64,000 nucleotides of DNA. Origin: Pollenia angustigena. Taxonomy: Eukaryota; Arthropoda; Insecta; Diptera; Polleniidae. A program made the position numbers and the translations under genes. How positions within the stretch are numbered: position 1 is the stretch's first letter; the number at the start of each line of letters is the position of its first letter. The stretch covers positions 176,525,253 through 176,589,252 of the forward strand of contig OV884060.1 of NCBI GenBank assembly GCA_930367215.1, read 5' to 3'. Positions 43,206 to 54,996 of this stretch are shown one piece after another. The notes beneath the pieces are model-generated. The model saw nothing but the letters and a program-made list of their open reading frames with translations. It was not told the DNA's origin and made no database searches.

Positions 43206-43564
43206 CACGTAAAATCAATTAAAATGGATAATCATTCAGGAAAGCAAATTTTGATCTACCAAATGTTAGAATACAATTTGGTTTAAGGATTGATGTTTGA
43301 CTATTGACGTCAGCAGTCGTCGATGGCTGCGAGTGTAAGACGGCAAATCCATCTGAGGAGATTGAGTGGTTGCAATCGAAACATGTCATGGTAACCTGCC
43401 GGCCAGGGTTCGAGCCCCAGCCACGTCAAGAATGAAAGATTATCAATAACAATTTTAATTAATTTTCATGTTGTAAAATTCCTTTCTTCATAAAAATAAT
43501 TTAATGAAAAAATTAAATTTCATGAACTTAAGCCTAATTAAAAATATTAAAAATTTGGATTAAA
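43206..43564 (+). mobile_element. tRNA-derived SINE-like element, copy 4
   Basis: It carries the full 5' part seen in copy 1 (GTAAAATCAATTAAAATGG), the B box GGTTCGAGCCC and an A-box-like GATTGAGTGGTT. It stops at TTTGGATTAAAA, about 35 bases short of the usual 3' end. It lies 165 bases from copy 3 in the same orientation. Confidence 0.75.
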
Positions 43565-44984
43565 ATTCCATTATGAATCGTTTCGAACTGAACTTTAATA
43601 AAATAAAAAAACTTTAATTGTTATTTTGTGAACTATAAAATGCGACGTCTTTGTTTTTAGGCATTTCAAGAAAGTTTTTATTTCAAACACGTAGTAGTAA
43701 ATTTTGTTTTTAAAGTTGGTGCAAAAACAAAAAAAAAAAGCCATTTCCCATCTCTGACTTATACTAACGTTAATACAACAAATTTAATAAAAAGAAGAGC
43801 AACAAGAACAATTCTTAAGGTTATGCCTTTTGTACAATTGTGGGCTTTACAAGATGAGCCTGTTTGCTTGGATGCCACGTGTTATGTGTGTTAGAGAGCA
43901 AGTTTTGCCTCTTCTAGAAAAGGGAGACTGCTTTCTGTAAACATCCTTGAAGTAGGCTACAATTATATTATTTTGTTTTTCTTCACTTCTTTTGCTTTTT
44001 TATATGTTTTCCTTTCTATTTGGTTCAAGTTGTTAATTTACAAATGAGTGAATAAAAAAAAAATGAATGTGTGTTGAAATTTTAACATAAATCAGGTTAT
44101 TTTACATTATTTATTTGTAAAGAAAGGAAAAGTTTTTCCTTTTGGGTTTTTCTGCTTTATGACTTTTTATATTTTGCAACTTTTTTAACGTTTCTTTTGA
44201 AGATGCATCGTCATTATAATTCTCTAAGTTTAAAGTATCTGGGCGAATTTTAAATGAGGTTTGCATGTGAGTTAATTCTTTTATATCTTATTTAGATCTT
44301 TCAAAAACAGTTATAAAATATTGTATATTCATTAAAAATGAGTTATAAAAGGGTAGTTAATGAATCTGTTCTAAATAATTAGTTAAAGAAGGAATAGTTG
44401 TTGAGCGTAAAATGTTTAAGGCAAAACCCACTACTAATAAGTAAAAACTTTATTTAGAGAAAACTTTTTTTTAGAATACTAAATCAAAATGAAATTTTAA
44501 ATTACAAACAAGTGAGAAATTATACTCGGTCATGTACGACAACAAAATACCTTTAATTATTTTGTGTACAGGTATGTTTTAAGTTGCTGCCCCGCCAAAA
44601 ACTCTGGTCTCTCTAACTACAATCGTCTTAAAGTCTACCTTGCACTGCAAACTAAGTTAGAATATAATTTGTAACTGTATTTGGTGTATTCAACCAATTT
44701 TTTTTGGCATTCTGTTTAAGTACCTAATAACATATTTTTTTTGGGATTATTTTCAGGTTAAGGCTTTTTTAAAGAATATGGCTCATATAATATAAACCAA
44801 TTATGGATAAAACGAAATTTATAGCCAATATAACGAAAACACACATAAAATTCGCATCTGAAATTCGCAATAGAAAATTACACCGCAAGCAGGATTTTTT
44901 CTCTTTAAAAGAAAACATTTAATTGAAATTTTATTGCCTCATAATATCTTTAGAAAAAATGATTGCATCGAACAATTTTTATAG
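43565..44984. other. A+T-rich stretch with a small family A fragment
   Basis: At 44503-44550 the words ACAAGTGAGAAATTATACTC and GGTCATGTACGAC resemble the family A start. No gene or other repeat was recognised. Confidence 0.4.
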
Positions 44985-45144
44985 AAAAAGCGTGGGGCGC
45001 CCATACCAACCTGAACTTAAAAAACATGACTGTGAGTACATTTAAATATTTCAGACCGAAAGAAATACTACCAATCATGTTGAAAGCTTCGAATTTTCAA
45101 TAATTGAGCATTTTGTTTCATAACACGGCGCCCCACGCTTTTCT
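44985..45144. mobile_element. Possible 160-bp MITE with AGCGTGGGGCGCC ends
   Basis: AAAAAGCGTGGGGCGCC at 44985-45002 is mirrored by GGCGCCCCACGCTTTTC at 45127-45144, 17 bases with no mismatch in the core. The G+C-rich ends stand out in A+T-rich surroundings. The middle shows no further symmetry. Confidence 0.6.
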
Positions 45145-45430
45145 TTAAGGGATGTGTGAGGTTTTTTCCATTTTGATTTTAAAGTTTATTTTGTTTGAAA
45201 TGTTTTATTTTTTTGACTTTTAGTCGATTTTTTTAGTATTCATATTCATTTTGTGTTCACAACTGATCAATATATTAAGGTAAAGAAAGGGTTTCTTAAA
45301 ATTTTTTTTTCGATATTTATTTTGTTACTTTTTAGTAACGAATAGCTTTAATTAATACATTACAGTTTCCATGCTAAATAAGAAAATGTTTTTACATGTT
45401 TTGTATTTTATATGCATATAATAAAAAAAA

Positions 45431-46052
45431 TCCGGCCCCCCCTAGATTTCATCCTGGCTACGACCATGTATTCGTGTATTGTCACCGGGAGTATGAATGC
45501 CTGTAAAGTTTCATCCATTTGCATTGAGTAAAAGGCGGTTAAAAGCATTTTACAAAAAAGAAAAAAAAAATAATTCTGGCCCCCCTAGATTTCATTATAG
45601 CTACGCCCATTAATTCGAATATTGTCATCGGGAGTATGAATGCCTGCAAAGTTTCATCCATTTGCATTGAGTAAAAGGCGGTTAAATAAACGTTACAAGA
45701 TTTGATACTCCGAAGTGAAGGTAAAGAAAAGCATTTTCCCAAAAAAAATTTTTTTGACCCCCCCTAGATTTCATTCTGGCTACGCCCATGTATTCGTATA
45801 TTGCCATCGGGAGTATGAATGCCTGCAAAGTTTTATCCATTTGCATTGAGTAGAAGGCAGTCAAAAAAGCATTTTACGAAAAAAAAATGTTGCCCCCCCC
45901 CCAAATTTCATCCTTGCTACGCCCATGTGTTCGTGTATTGTCATCGGGAGTATGAATGCCTGCAAAGTTTCATTCATTTGCTAGGAGTAAAAGGCGGTTA
46001 AATTAACGTTACAAGATTTGATTTACCGAAGTGAAGATAAAGAAAAGCATTT
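45431..46052 (+). repeat. Dimeric tandem repeat (~143 + ~179 bp), two dimers
   Basis: CCTAGATTTCAT-type sites at 45441, 45584, 45763 and about 45902 mark four units. Units alternate between a short form and a long form that adds TAACGTTACAAGATTTGA and CCGAAGTGAAGGTAAAGAAA. Each has GCTACGCCCATGTATTCG, CGGGAGTATGAATGCCTG and GAGTAAAAGGCGGTTAAA. Between units come an A run and a C run (CCCCCCC). ORFs on either strand follow the repeat and are not genes. Confidence 0.85.
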
Positions 46053-46214
46053 AAATAAAATTAGTTTTAATAAAGAGTTGAATCAAATAAATTTAACGTT
46101 TAATCAATTGAATTAAACGTTTAATTGATGCTTTAAATTTGTTTACTGGAGCAAATTTTATTAATTTTTTACTTAATATTACTAAAATTTTTTCATTTAA
46201 GTTAATTTTTATTT

Positions 46215-47070
46215 TTATTATAACATCGCATCAACATTTTCCATAAAAATTTTAATTGCGTTAAAAATTTTCCAATGAAAATGAAATCGCTTTGAAAATT
46301 TTCTTTTGACAATTGCAATAAATGTAAAATTTCTAAAGAAAGTAACATCTCATCGAAAATTTTCTATAGAAATTAACATTGCATTAGAAACTTTCTGTAG
46401 AAGAAATATGAACACAAAAGATATTTGTATCAATAACTTTTCAAAAATATAAAATGTTTTTAAAATTTTCTTAATATCACCTCATCGCAAAAAACATTTT
46501 TATAGAAAATAAAATCACAGCGATAATTTTTACTACAAAAATTTTTCATGGAAAAAAATATCGCATTGGATATTTTTATTAAAGTAACATCATTCTTAAT
46601 AGCAAATAACATTGCATTGAATTTTTTTTTAAAACAACATCGCACAGAAATTTTTCTTTTAAAAACAACATCTTAATAAACATAATTAATAGAAAATAAT
46701 ATCACAAGGGATTTTTTTTTATTGAAAAAATTATTACTTACAAATTATAATTAAAACTTTCTATCGAAAAAAGCAGTGTGTCAAAAATTTTCTATAGAAA
46801 AAAACATCGCATTAAGATTCTCTCTATTATAAATTATATCGTATCAAAAATTTGTATAGAAAATAACATTGAATTTGTTTTTTAAATTGCATTGCATATA
46901 AAACTCTCTATGGGAAACAACCTCGCATTGAAACATTAAAACTGCATTGCAACACACATTTACTATAGAATAAAATATTACAACGCACATTTTAATAGAA
47001 AACAAAATTGTAACATCGCATCGAAAATTCTAAATGGACGATAACATTACATCGGAAATTTTCTTTTAAA
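46215..47070 (+). repeat. Degenerate satellite, AACATCGCATTGAAAATTTT type
   Basis: Words such as AACATCGCATTG, AAAATTTTCTATAGAAA and AATAACATC recur every about 35-45 bases, in a loose array of some 20 units with many changes. Short frames in it are by-products of the repeat. Confidence 0.7.
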
Positions 47071-48023
47071 ATAATTTTCTATAGATTTTTCTGTAGTTGT
47101 GAACATCCATTTTTTTTACAATGTCATAACATCTTTTCTTTTATTGTTGTAAATGTTCCTATGGACAGAGTGATGAATTTATGAATGTTATTTTTGTCAT
47201 GCTTATAGGGCCTAAATTTCTTCAATGTAAATAAAATTTACATTACAATATTTTGTTTCCGACGTTTCGGCGGCATAGACTTACAATATGAAATTTAATC
47301 ACATTAAAAAGTTTTACTTGTACCAAGGAGCATACAAATATAAAACATAGTTTTAATATTTAAATACATATTACTTTAAACTTTTAATATATCAGATATA
47401 TGTATATAAATATTTTCTTTTAGTTTAAAATGCTTTGTAGAGTATTGCTTTTGCAAGCAAACTACAGCTACAATACGATACAATAATTTATGCAACATGT
47501 TCTTATAAAATTATTTCCTAAATGTTTGCAAAAAAAAAAAGAAGACAAGAACATACACTTACAAGTTGTAATACAAAAAGATAATTGGGTTTGCAAAAAA
47601 TATATCAAACAGAAAATGTGTGTCATAAAATAAAGAATTTACAGAGATAATAAGTAGTTAAAAGTCCAATATATTGAGGTGACAATCTTGTTTCAACATA
47701 TCGTGTTTTTTTTTTGCACATTTTACCGCACTTTATATAAACCTTTATACAGTTCCGTTTTAGATATTTATTATTCAATTTGAATTTACAACCGGAATGT
47801 GTGGCAGTTCATAAACATTATTATTTATAAAACTTTTTCAGTTTATATTTAATATAGTTTTGGTTTGTAATCATTAAATAATCAATAAATTTGTTTCCAC
47901 TCTTGCGGTTTTATATATGCGATAAGGAAATAACTAATTTCTATCTAAAATTGTATTACTAAAGCAATTAATTGCACGAGTTTCAAATATTATTCATATT
48001 AAAAATTTACGTGCTAAACAAAG
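47071..48023. other. A+T-rich stretch with no recognised feature
   Basis: No ORF, splice pair or window-internal repeat seen, except TACGATACAATA-like short words. Confidence 0.4.
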
Positions 48024-48537
48024 AATTTTGGAAAGCAAATTTTCCTATAAAAGAGTAAATTCTATAAAAAAAAATTTCCTATAAAAAAGCAAATATTCAC
48101 AATACTTCCTATAAAATAGCAAATTATTGACAAAATTTCCTAAAAATAGCACATTTTTGGCAAAATTCTTATAAAAGAGCAAATTTTGGTAAACTTTCCT
48201 ATAAAAGAGCAAATTTTGATAAATTTTCCTATAAAAGAGCAAATTTTGATAAACTTTCCTATAAAAGAGAAAGTTTTGCAAAATTTCCCATAAAATAGCA
48301 AAAAATAAAAACTTAAAATTTCCTATAGAATATCAAATTTTGGTAAAATTTCCCATAAAATAACAAATTTTAGCAAAATTTCCTGTAAAATAGCAAATTT
48401 TGGGAAAATTTCTTATAAAATATCAAATATGGCGAATTTTGGTAAAATTTCCTATAAAATAGCAAATTTCCTATCAAATAGCAAATTTCCTATAAAAATT
48501 TTCTATAAAATAGCAAATTTTTAAAATTTCCTATAAA
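48024..48537 (+). repeat. 30-bp satellite, left block
   Basis: The monomer is AAAATTTCCTATAAAATAGC followed by AAATTTTGGT, 30 bases. This block is the more diverged part, about 16 units. The array is cut at 48537 by the TIR element. Confidence 0.9.
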
Positions 48538-49614
48538 GGGTGTGTGTGAAACGGTAGCAAAGTTCTATGGTGAAATTAAATTTGTTTGTGGTAGAAAATT
48601 TTCATATTTGTGCTGTGTGAAATTGTAACATTTTTGACAACGTAAAATTTTGACATAAAGAAACAAGTAAGAAAGTATAGTCGGTCAACCCCAACCATAT
48701 GATACCCTACACCACAGTATTTAAAAACACATCATGCTTATGTGTCCATATAAATATAGATTTATCTATGTTTATAAACTTCATGCAAATCGGTTTGAAA
48801 GTTTGTGAGAGGCAGAAATTGCCCCTATCTCCCCTCGTGGTCCTATTTTGTGTCGATATAGATATGGTTCTATCTATGTTTTAAATTTCATTGAAATCGG
48901 TTTGATAGTTTTGAGAGTAAGAAATTTCCCCCTATCTTCCCTCGTGGTAGCACGATTCGGCCCATTTCCAATAAGAACCTATGACCCAAATTTCATCAAA
49001 TTATCTCCAAAATTGCGACCTGTACTTTGCGCACAAGGTTACATGGACAGACAGCCAGCCAGCCAGCCGGACGGACATCGTTAGTTCGACTCAGAATGTG
49101 ATTCTAAGACGATCGGTATACTTTAAGGTGAGTCTAGGACAAATATTTTAAGGCGCTACACACATCAGCACAAATGCATAATACCCTCTCCACTATTGTG
49201 GTATGGGTATAAAAACAATTACTAATAGTTTTGTGAAAATGAATAAATTAAACAAACGTTTACCAATAATCATTTCAATTTTGTTGGAAATGAGATAGTC
49301 CCAACTATTTGATGAATTCGTTATGATATATTAACAATTTTTACAAAAAGTGTGGGCAAAAAAGCTTATACATATTTAAATACTTACATCTTGTATAATC
49401 CTTTTTAATTTTGTTTGCCGCTGTTCCTGCGTCCATATTATTTTTTGTTTTGTTTAAACAAATTTGATGAAAACAAATAATTTTGTGGTTGTCAAAAATT
49501 TCTACACTAATGTCAAAATTTATACTAGCCCCTAGGACTAGTGAAATTTTATTCACCTCAATAGTGTCAACATTTTACTTCCATGAGTACTTTGCTACCG
49601 TTTCAAACACACCC
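48538..49614. mobile_element. 1.08-kb TIR element inserted in the satellite
   Basis: The left end GGGTGTGTGTGAAACGGTAG with CAAAGT is mirrored by ACTTTGCTACCGTTTCAAAC with ACACCC, 26 bases with few mismatches. Left of it the satellite ends CCTATAAA, and right of it resumes AAAATAGC. The uninterrupted monomer reads CCTATAAAATAGC, so three As are duplicated. A 3-base duplication would fit a PIF/Harbinger-type mover, but As cannot prove it. A family A copy lies inside, and no transposase is left. Confidence 0.8.
48662..49211 (+). mobile_element. Mini-me-like family A, copy 4 (best full-length)
   Basis: It has the full order: AACAAGTAAGAAAGTATAGT, GATACCCTACACCACAG, two CGGTTTGA-type units, AAATTGCGACCTGTACTTTG, CCAGCCAGCCAGCCGGACGG, GTTCGACTCAGAATGTG, and CACTATTGTGGTATGGGTAT. 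About 550 bp. It serves as the reference for the other copies. Confidence 0.85.
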
Positions 49615-50395
49615 AAAATAGCAAATTTTTGTAAAATATCCTATAAACTAGCAAATTTTGGTAAAATTTCCTATAAAATAGCAAATTTTTTTTTAAATTT
49701 CCTATAAAATAGCAAATTTTGGTAAAATTTCGTATAAAATAACAAGCTTTAGAAAAATATCCTATAAAATAGCAAATTTTGGTAAAATTTCCTATAAAAT
49801 AGCAAATTTTTTTTTAAATTTCCTATAAAATAGCAAATTTTGGTAAAATTTCGTATAAAATAACAAGCTTTAGAAAAATATCCTATAAACTAGCAAATTT
49901 TGGTAAAATTTCCTATAAAATAGCAAATTTTTTTTTAAATTTCCTATAAAATAGCAAATTTTGGTAAAATTTCGTATAAAATAACAAGCTTTAGAAAAAT
50001 ATCCTATAAACTAGCAAATTTTGGTAACATTTCCTATAAAATAGCAAATTTTTTTTTTTTAAATTTCCTATAAAATAGCAAATTTTGGTAAAATTTCCTA
50101 TAAAAAAACAAATTTTGGTAAAATTTCCTATAAAATAGCAAATTTTTTTTTAAATTTCCTATAAAATAGCAAATTTCGTATAAAATAACAAGCTTTAGAA
50201 AAATATCCTATAAACTAGCAAATTTTGGTAAAATTTCGTATAAAATAACAAGCTTTAGAAAAATATCCTATAAAATAGCAAATTTTGGTAAAATTTCATA
50301 TAAAAAAGCAAGTTTTGGTAAAATTTCATATAAAAAAGCAAATTTTGGTAAAATTTCCTATAAAATAGCAAATTTTGGCAAAATTTACTTACATT
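49615..50395 (+). repeat. 30-bp satellite with 121-bp higher-order period
   Basis: Four monomers form a unit marked by a T run (AAATTTTTTTTTAAATTTCC) at about 49686, 49807, 49928 and 50049, that is, every 121 bases. The other monomers in the unit carry TTCGTATAAAATAACAAGC and TAGAAAAATATCCTATAAAC variants in a fixed order. After about 50150 the order loosens. Confidence 0.9.
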
Positions 50396-51110
50396 AAATT
50401 TTTTGACATAGTTTAATATAATATAGCAAATCTTGGCAAACTCTCCTATAAAATAGCAAATTTTGGCAAACTTTCCTATAAAATAGCACTTTTTGAAAAG
50501 TTTTCCTAAAATAAAGAAAATTTTTTAAAAATTTACTATAAAATAAATAAAATAGCAAAGGTTGGCAAAATTTTCTATAAAATAGCAAATTTTGGCTTAG
50601 TTTAATAATAAAATAGCAAATTTTGAAAAACCTTCCTATAAAATAGCTAATTTTGGTAATATTTCCTATAAAATAGCACATTTTAAAAAGTTTTCCTAAA
50701 ATAAAGAAAATTTTGTAAAAATTTACTATAAAATAAATAAAATAGCAAAGGTTGGCAATATTTCCTATAAAATAGCAAATTTTGGCATAGTTTAATATAA
50801 AATAGCAAATTTTGAAAAACCTTGCTATAAAATAGCTATTTTTGGTAATATTTCCTATAAAATAGCCAATTTTGGCATAGTTTAATATAAAATAGCAAAT
50901 TTTGGAAAACTTTCCTATAAAAGCAAATTTTGAAAAATGTTCCTAAAATGAAAAAAAAATTGTGAAAATGTTCTATAAAATCACAAATTTTTTTTTACTA
51001 AATTTCCTGAAAAAATGGCACGTTTCTTGAAAAAATTTCCTATAAAAAAAGTCAGTTTGGACAAAGTTTCTTAAAAAATAGCAAATTTTGGAAAAATCTC
51101 ACAAAATTTG
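50396..51110 (+). repeat. Satellite, second variant with ~190-bp period
   Basis: Monomers of the same family with TTTTCCTAAAATAAAGAAAA at 50501 and 50691, a 190-base step, plus ATAAATAAAATAGCAAAGGT and GGCATAGTTTAATATAAAA variants. It decays into scattered CTATAAAA words by 51110. ORFs on the minus strand (TACK of Leu/Phe/Tyr) are satellite by-products. Confidence 0.8.
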
Positions 51111-52734
51111 CTTCAGCTTTTCGCAACATATCCTCTTAATTATTTTTTTAAATTCCCTTTGAAAAGTCAATTTTCCCCCTAATTTCTTATAAATAGCAAA
51201 GTTTTGTCAAATATCCTTTAAAGAGGAAAACTTTATTTATTTAACAAAATAATAGACTTCTTGTTGTAATTGAAGTAGAATAATTTTGAATTCAAATCAC
51301 AAAAAATCCAAATGTTATTATGGTAAAATTATTATTATGATTCTAAGAAATTACGACCACGCTGCGTATGATGAATATGCACGATCACAACATGTAATTA
51401 AATATTGAGTATACGTACATCAGTAATTACGTACATATTATTTAGGTAGCTTTGATGTTCATATTCGTATACGCCCAAACATTTTTATATTATTTTGTTG
51501 TTTGTTTTTTTTTTATTATTTTCATTAGAAGCTTCAAATATTTATGATTTTGTTATTATTATACGGCAACACAAACGCACACACGAATACTGTTCATAAA
51601 ATATTCACGTGTCTGGAATACTTTAGCAATTTAAAATCAACATTGGCAAAAATTTACTCAAATGAACACTTATACTTACATATGTATGTATGTTTATTGT
51701 TTGTATGCGTGTCTAAACCTGCAGAGGTACACACACGCACGTATTAACAATGACAAAAAAAAAAAACATAAACTTTTAATAAACTTTTGTTTACCACTTT
51801 GTTTATTATTTTGTGTATATTCTATGTTTTTTAATAATTTATTTTTTGTTGCTGTTGATATAATCATTTTAAATTCAAGTACGTGTTTTTATTGTTTAAG
51901 AATGTGTTCGTGGTTCTTATTCTTAATTTTGCTATCCATATATCACTACTAGCAAAATTAAGCGCAATTTATAGTATGCGTCCTTTATAGCCAAGTGCCA
52001 TTATCAGTCCTTGGCATCAGCATGACATTGATACTAACAACAAAAACAACATCGCACCGTAAGCGTTAAGAAAACAATGAAAGAAAAGAAAAATAAAATT
52101 AAAAATAGCAAGAAAAAAATAAATAAATAAACAGCTTCAAACTTTGTGTCAAGTGTCAGTTGACGTCACAATAAAGGCATAGGACATTTTAGAGAGTTGT
52201 GTTTATTTGTTTATAGGTTTTTTTTGTTTTCATTAGGAAAATAACAGTTAAAATAATACGTAGAAAGAAAAAAAAGAGAGAGATAATGTGTTCCTTAAAA
52301 ATAGGATTAAAAAATGAGAGCTGGCAAAAAAAATAAAGCTCAGTTAGAATGAGAAATAAAGCTTTTAAATTTGTTTCTTAATAAAAGGCTATTTAAAGTT
52401 TCACTCTCCCAATAACTTTGTTATTGACATTGAAAGCGTTAGTTGTGAAGAGTGTAGTACTCTTTTGTGTTGTTAACTGTTAATTTGGTACTTTTTTGGA
52501 ATTTGTTTTTAATACAATAATTTATAAAATATTTGTTAGCAAATCTCACAAACTGAAAGTTCATTTTTGTATTGTTAAAAAAATATGACAAATGATTCCT
52601 TTAGAAAAAGCACAATTTTTTTTTGACTCCAAACGGCGAAAAAACTTTTAACTTTTTTTGAAAATATTCAAGTTTGGTCAAATTTATTAAAGATTTGTGT
52701 ATAAACTAGTAAAGTTTTTTTTTATTTGGGTGCC
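51111..52734. other. No recognised gene
   Basis: A+T-rich, with scattered satellite-like words to about 51230. The frames near 51544-51952 are hydrophobic by composition, without start or splice support. Confidence 0.4.
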
Positions 52735-52830
52735 CCGTTTGGCTATTTGGTAGTTAGCGGTGCCGTCTTTACCATAAGGGCAAACAGGGCCAGCGCCCTA
52801 GACCGCCGACGTCAATTTGGCCCCTTAATA
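52735..52830. other. G+C-richer stretch, possible repeat edge
   Basis: CTTTACCATAAGGGCAAACA with GGGCCAGCGCCCTAGACCGC then GTCAATTTGGCCCC. The mirrored GGGC/GCCC words suggest the end of an unknown element, but no partner end was found. Confidence 0.3.
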
Positions 52831-53152
52831 AAAAATTCAATTGTTCCCAAATTAAAATTTTAATTGATGATTTTACTATATACAGCGATTCACCATACGG
52901 TCATTAAAGTATTTTTCACTCTCAAAAACAAAACATCCCAAATTGTTTCTTTTAGTTTTTTGTTAAAATTTCGATATAAGAAAATGCATATGAAAAAAGA
53001 GCACCGATATATTTTTATTTTGTTATTGCAATAGATTGGCAGATTGATGCAATTCGTTTGTTATAAACAGTTGCCAACCTGTGTAGTATGCATATTAAAG
53101 CAAAGCATATATTTTTAGAAAAAAAAAACTTGAAAAAAATGCAATTTCAATA

Positions 53153-54140
53153 ACACAGAAAAAATTTTTTTTTCAATTCAAACAAAAAATTTGTAGAACC
53201 AAACAATTTTTTGTCTGCAATCGGTCCTGTAAACAAATTTGCATATTCAAACAATTTATTTGCATTTAGTTTATTGAAGAAAAAACACTGATTTTTTCAA
53301 ACAAATAATTTAACTGAATCAAATAAAAAGTTTACTGAAATTCATATAAATTTAAAACAAATAATTTTGCTGAATCAAACAAAAAAGTTTTTGCACAAGA
53401 CGCGCATACACAAGCAAGCACTGTAGGAGAAGATGAAGGCAGAGCAAAGCCGCCCACTGGCTTTGAGGCACATTTTTTTGTTGGAATAATTTTTGAACGA
53501 AGTCTATTTATACACAAAATGTTTTTCTTCATCACTCACTGTTGCTGTAGCCTTTCCTTTGCTAATGAAGTAGAAATGTAACCAAAAACAACAGCAGCAG
53601 ACCGACTCGATATATTTTTCCTTATCATTCTATTTTTGTATTTGATGTATTTAACTAAACAGTTTTAAAAAATTGAATACGGGATTTTTTTCTCATTCTT
53701 ACCAACTTTGAAACCAACCAAAAATTTATTTTGTTTCTTATAATGTTGTTGTTGTTTCTGTTGTTTAAAAAGAGTGAAACGTTTTTTTACCTGGTATTGT
53801 TTTTCTTATTGTTGTACTTTTTTAAGGCGTCCAAAAATAGACTGTATGTGTTTTTTGTTGTTGTCCTTATATTTCACATAAAGAAGTGTTGCTTACGATC
53901 AAATAAAAAAATGCAAAAAGACGACAACATTAAAAAGCGTTAAGCATTTCATACAAAATTATGAAAACTTGAAACCAATAACGCGTATATTATATTTTTG
54001 AAAAGTTGTCAACATTTTTGTTGGTTAAATAAAAATCAAACAAAAATATTAATTGAATCAGTAAAAAAAATTTGTAGAAATTAAAAAAATTTTCAAACAA
54101 GAGTTTGTTTGAAAATAATTCGGCAATAATTTTTTCTGTG
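53153..54140 (-). mobile_element. 988-bp TIR element, copy 2 (inverted relative to 15232)
   Basis: It is the reverse complement of the element at 15232-16149 along its whole length, including CAGTGGGCGGCTTTGCTCTG-like core sequence (here ACTGGCTTTGAGGCACA on this strand) and the TTTTTGAAAAGTTGTC end segment. The ACACAGAAAAAATT ends are less well kept. It has about 70 more bases than copy 1 in scattered indels. It codes for no transposase; short frames are shared between the copies only as sequence. Confidence 0.85.
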
Positions 54141-54189
54141 AAAGCAAAGTACATAAAAATTAAAATTTGTGTGTTCGTATGTCATGCGC

Positions 54190-54996
54190 AGCCAAACCGC
54201 ATACCTGATGTCTGGATCGGTGGACAACATATTATGTCCACTTATTCTGTGCACCAACGGGAAGATTATAGGCTTTATATTTAATCAAAATGTTAAGTAG
54301 TCGCATTGTAGTCTGTATATCTGGACAACGGCAAGAGCTAAATATCCCAAATTTGGTACAGATATCTTGGTAATCAATACACTGCATCTAACTAAATGTG
54401 GGCAGAAGTGAAGAAGTGGGCGTTGCACAAAATAGATTTACTTATATCTAAACAACGGTAAGAGAAAAATTACCCAAATTTGGTACACTTAGCTGGGTTA
54501 TCAATACACAATCTCTCAAAAAAAATTATTGGGAGTGGAGTGTTTAGCGTGGCACCTCTCATACAAATACAAAATATATGTCTGTATATCTGGAAAATCA
54601 TAGAAGTAAAAGTGTAAATTTGGTACAAATAGCTTTGATTATAATGCATGACATCTGGCAAAAGTGGCCGGCATAAGAGAAGTGGTCGTGGCACCTCCTA
54701 AAAAAATACATTATAGATTTCTCTATATCTAGAGAACGGCAAGAGCCAAATAGCTTCGATGTCAATACATGAAATCTGGAAAAAGTGGGCGGTATTAGAG
54801 CAGTGGTCGCGATAAGCAAAGTAGGCGTGAAACCTTTCATAAAAGGACAATATGATTTCCGTATATCTTGAGTGCGGCAACAACTACAGTTAACAAATTT
54901 GGTAAGCAAGCTAGCTTATTAATACGCAACATAAGTCAAAAAGATATATAGTGAACGTGGCACAAAAGATAATTCTGTAGATCTGAAGAATAGTAA
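54190..54996 (+). repeat. ~130-bp minisatellite, left part
   Basis: Units carry TCTGGACAACGGCAAGAGC, AAATTTGGTACA, ATCAATACA, AAAAGTGGGCG-like and GTGGCACCTC words, five to six degenerate copies. The word order resembles minisatellites inside mini-me elements. The array is interrupted by the MITE at 54997. Confidence 0.7.

Noticed and set aside
45539..46001. Overlapping ORFs in the polyC-rich repeats
   Set aside because: They appear on both strands and only because the repeat units lack stops in those frames.
48045..48281. Repeated-peptide ORF (Leu-Leu-Phe-Tyr-Arg-Lys)
   Set aside because: A translation of the 30-bp satellite on its minus strand; other arrays of the same monomer are out of frame.
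49615..51110. CRISPR-like regular repeats
   Set aside because: The 30-bp units are directly adjacent, with no unique spacers, and the genome is that of a fly. It is a satellite.
53731..53943. Hydrophobic ORF shared with 15372-15575
   Set aside because: The likeness comes from the two element copies being the same DNA. Neither has a complete frame, and stops fall in different places.
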